From assembly GCF_024753135.1 (NCBI RefSeq), contig NZ_JANUGP010000001.1, positions 1 through 64,000 of the forward strand: a stretch of DNA of 64,000 bases, read 5' to 3'. A program made the position numbers and the translations under genes. The notes beneath the pieces are model-generated. The model was not told the origin of the DNA, did no database searches, and saw only the letters and a list, made by a program, of their open reading frames with translations. Shown here piece after piece: positions 62,205 through 64,000 of the stretch. The first letter of the stretch is position 1. Every line of letters begins with the position of its first letter. The stretch is from Streptomyces pyxinicus. GTDB lineage: Bacteria > Actinomycetota > Actinomycetes > Streptomycetales > Streptomycetaceae.

Positions 62205-63413
62205 TCAGGCGACGGCTGCGGCATAGCGGTTGGCGGGGCGGGCGAGGCCGAGCAGCCCGCGCAGGGTGTCCGCCTCGTAGGCGTCCCGGAAGCGGCCCCG
62301 GCGCTGGAGTTCGGGCACCAGGTCCCGGCTGATCCGGGGCAGGTCGTGCCCGGTGACGGCGGGCCGCAGCCGGAAGCCGGTCAGTCCGGGGGCGGCCAAC
62401 TCCTCCAGCAGGTCGGCGAGTTCGACGGCGGTGCCGGCGAAGATCCGGGCGTCGCTGGTGTACGGCTCACCGGCCGGCGTGTCCAGGCGGTCGCGGCGTG
62501 CCTCCGCCTCGGCGCGGCTGTCGTCGAGCAGGACGACGAGGTCGCCGAAGACGTGCACGGTCTCGTCGGCACGCCCGGCGGCTCGCTGCTCGGCGCGGAT
62601 CTCGGCGACGATCGCGCCGGCCTGCCCGGCATCGTGCGGGGTGACGTAGCCGACGTCGGCCTGCCGGGCCACCAGGCGGTACGGGACGCTCTGGTGGGCG
62701 AGGGCGGTGACCAGCGGCTGGCCCTGCGGTGGACGGGGGGTGATGGAGGGGCCCTTGACGCTGAAGAAGCGGCCTTCGAAGTCGATGTAGTGCAGCTTGT
62801 CCCGGTCGACGAAGCGGCCGGTGGCGGCGTCCCGGATCTCGGCGTCGTCCTCCCAGCTGTCCCAGAGCCGGCGGACCACCTCGACATGGTCGGCGGCCTC
62901 GTCGAACAGGTCGGCGACCAGCCCCCGCGCCTCCGGGCTGTCGTAGGCGTCGACCCGCTCGACGGTACGGCGGCCGAAGTGCGCGGCCTCGTCCGGCCGG
63001 GCGGTGACCTGCACGCGCAGGCCCGCGCGCCCGGTGCTGACGTAGTCCAGGGTGGCGATGGCCTTGGAGATGTGGAACGGCTCGGTATGGGTGGCCACCA
63101 CGGTCGGGACGAGGCCTATGTGCCGGGTGAGGGGGGCGATCCGGGCGGCGACGAGGACCGCGTCGAGCCGGCCGCGCACCTGGTCGGTGCGGTCGTCGGG
63201 CGCCAGGAAGCGGGAGGACTGCGGGCCGAGGCCGTCCTCGATGGTGACGAAGTCGAGCAGGCCGCGCTCGGCCTCGGCGACCTGGTCGGCCCAGTAGCCG
63301 GCGGTGAACAGGTCGCGGGGCCGGGCGACCGGCTCGCGCCAGGACGCGGGGTGCCAGCCGGTGCCGTCCAGCGCGACGGCGAGATGCAGCGGGGAAGCGG
63401 GGGTCGAGGACAC
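62205..63413 (-). CDS. LLM-class flavin monooxygenase, first gene of the operon
   Basis: This 402-aa LLM protein starts SSTPASPLHLAVALDGTGWH. GLLDFVTIEDGLGPQSSRFL, HIGLVPTVVATHTEPFHISK and AIATLDYVSTGRAGLRVQVT are luciferase-like strands. GRFFSVKGPSITPRPPQGQP and RLVARQADVGYVTPHDAGQA follow. Such proteins pair with NtaA-type enzymes in streptomycete sulfur clusters. GTG 63413 is preferred because AAGGAAGGCACCGAC precedes it; an in-frame ATG at 63437 lies at the edge of a 17-bp tandem repeat. It stands 163 bp downstream of the leader peptide, with space for an attenuator. Confidence 0.9.
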   Translation of the reverse strand: MSSTPASPLHLAVALDGTGWHPASWREPVARPRDLFTAGYWADQVAEAERGLLDFVTIEDGLGPQSSRFLAPDDRTDQVRGRLDAVLVAARIAPLTRHIGLVPTVVATHTEPFHISKAIATLDYVSTGRAGLRVQVTARPDEAAHFGRRTVERVDAYDSPEARGLVADLFDEAADHVEVVRRLWDSWEDDAEIRDAATGRFVDRDKLHYIDFEGRFFSVKGPSITPRPPQGQPLVTALAHQSVPYRLVARQADVGYVTPHDAGQAGAIVAEIRAEQRAAGRADETVHVFGDLVVLLDDSRAEAEARRDRLDTPAGEPYTSDARIFAGTAVELADLLEELAAPGLTGFRLRPAVTGHDLPRISRDLVPELQRRGRFRDAYEADTLRGLLGLARPANRYAAAVA

Positions 63414-63428
63414 GTCGGTGCCTTCCTT

Positions 63429-63479
63429 GATGTCCATGAGAGAACGATGTCCGTGAGGGTGCGATGTCCGTGAGGGAAC
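63429..63479. repeat. Three-unit 17-bp tandem repeat upstream of the first monooxygenase gene
   Basis: GATGTCCATGAGAGAAC, GATGTCCGTGAGGGTGC and GATGTCCGTGAGGGAAC follow one another between the leader peptide and the start of the operon. The unit overlaps the alternative ATG (63437). Confidence 0.9.
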
Positions 63480-63575
63480 GCGGGCTCGCCCGGGCGGGGC
63501 ACGGCCGGGGACGGGCGGCGCGGCGGGAGGGGGACCCGGCCGGGGACGGTGAGGAGGTGGGTGCCGGTGAGAACG

Positions 63576-63698
63576 TCAGTGACGACAGAGCGCGGCGGAC
63601 ACGCGCTGGAGGTCTATGTGCGGCCGGGAGTGCAGGCGCACGGAGCGGTAGGGGTGCGGGAGGCGCGGCGCGCGTCCGTACGGGAGTACGTCGGTCAT
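63576..63698 (-). CDS. Cysteine-type leader peptide upstream of the monooxygenase operon
   Basis: This 40-codon frame has its ATG at 63698 preceded by GGAGGTGGCGGCC, and ends HIDLQRVSAALCRH-stop. The tail matches the small leader peptides found in front of sulfur-metabolism genes in Streptomyces (pattern H(V/I)DLxRxxxALCR), with a single cysteine three codons from the end. An internal GTG (start of VRLHSRPHID) would give the usual length of about 20 residues. It sits upstream of four flavin monooxygenases on the same strand. Inferred role: cysteine-responsive control of the operon, by ribosome stalling at the Cys codon. The other candidate in this window precedes a sulfonate transporter, which strengthens the reading. 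Confidence 0.75.
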   Translation of the reverse strand: MTDVLPYGRAPRLPHPYRSVRLHSRPHIDLQRVSAALCRH

Positions 63699-63788
63699 GG
63701 CCGCCACCTCCGTCCTCCGTGTGCGGGCCACGGCGGGGCCGTGCCACCGCCTGGTGGGCCTCGTCCGCCTGGTGGATCTCGTCATGAC

Positions 63789-64000
63789 CTACAACGCCCG
63801 GCCCACGCCCGGTGTTCCCGCCCCGCCACCGAGATTCCGGAAGCCGTCGCCGACGGCCTCCGGCACCCGCACCTGGACGATCCGGGAGCGGCGGCGCAGG
63901 GTGAACCCGATCGACTCGTAGAGCCGGATCGCCCGGGTGTTGCCGGCCGCCGCGTGCAGGAACGGGGTGTCCCCGCGCTCCCGGATACCGGCGGCGACGG
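63789..64000 (-). CDS. GNAT N-acetyltransferase, C-terminal part (runs off the window)
   Basis: The minus strand frame ending at TAG 63789-63791 is open to the window edge. It encodes GIRERGDTPFLHAAAGNTRA and IRLYESIGFTLRRRSRIVQV followed by a short tail. The NTRAIRLYESIGF string is the conserved end of acetyl-CoA-dependent GNAT domains (FR47-like). The first part of the gene lies outside. The acceptor substrate cannot be inferred. It is upstream of the leader peptide on the same strand, 90 bp away. Confidence 0.8.
   Translation of the reverse strand, partial: VAAGIRERGDTPFLHAAAGNTRAIRLYESIGFTLRRRSRIVQVRVPEAVGDGFRNLGGGAGTPGVGRAL

Overview
The window is high-GC DNA with dense, strongly third-position-GC-biased genes, many GTG starts, GTGA/ATGA start-stop overlaps and actinomycete families (MT0933-like antitoxin, DUF4186, DUF5713, monomeric isocitrate dehydrogenase, LytTR/symporter cassette). 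This points to a Streptomyces chromosome, probably outside the core. The pairing of a monomeric icd with a SoxR-box ABC exporter recalls the SCO7000-SCO7008 part of S. coelicolor, but that is from memory and was not checked. No rRNA, tRNA, CRISPR array, insertion sequence or prophage was seen.

Layout. 0-4.3 kb: the 5' end of a proline-rich protein, a GNAT protein, panD, a short-chain dehydrogenase, then three decayed genes (cytochrome P450 3' part, a CorA-like 5' part, a fasciclin gene with an internal deletion) and a TetR regulator. 4.4-6.9 kb: a redox operon (PPOX flavoprotein, VanB-type reductase, siderophore-interacting-type reductase). 6.9-11.1 kb: a sulfonate/taurine-type operon (leader peptide, permease, binding protein, ATPase, TauD-type dioxygenase). 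11.5-12.8 kb: small genes and a chimeric remnant. 12.8-17.1 kb: a LytTR two-component system enclosing an acetate-type symporter. 17.2-19.4 kb: an amidase and a divergent TetR with two operators. 19.5-25.5 kb: PaoABC-like molybdenum aldehyde oxidoreductase plus a GH65 phosphorylase. 25.6-32 kb: a lipoprotein, a GH18 chitinase-type enzyme with a DasR-like site, a SoxR-boxed ABC exporter, a flippase-like membrane protein and a crotonase. 32-35.8 kb: a glycerol-kinase-like gene with two FAD oxidoreductases. 36-43.7 kb: a permease, an MscS channel, membrane proteins, a YihY pseudogene, and SHOCT and DUF4186 proteins. 43.8-48.7 kb: icd, metY, metX. 48.7-51.3 kb: DUF5713, N-formylglutamate amidohydrolase and a P450. 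51.3-58.3 kb: the most interesting block, a 156-aa protein, an ECF-type sigma factor, a cytoplasmic subtilisin-like protease, a TPR-CHAT protease and an AAA-LuxR regulator. 58.5-64 kb: four flavin monooxygenases preceded by a second leader peptide, then a partial GNAT gene.

Themes. (1) Sulfur scavenging recurs: two operons are preceded by tiny peptides with a shared (V/I)DL...R..A..CR/CRH-type ending containing cysteine, and metYX lie between them. (2) Proteolytic signalling: the CHAT/S8/sigma block resembles in gene content the protease-to-sigma-factor circuits of CHAT-based immunity, and a 12-mer is shared by two of its promoter regions. (3) Short tandem duplications sit at several gene ends and often include the stop codon. 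(4) Four loci show deletion or nonsense decay. This may be genuine accessory-region erosion or an assembly artefact, and needs read-level checking.
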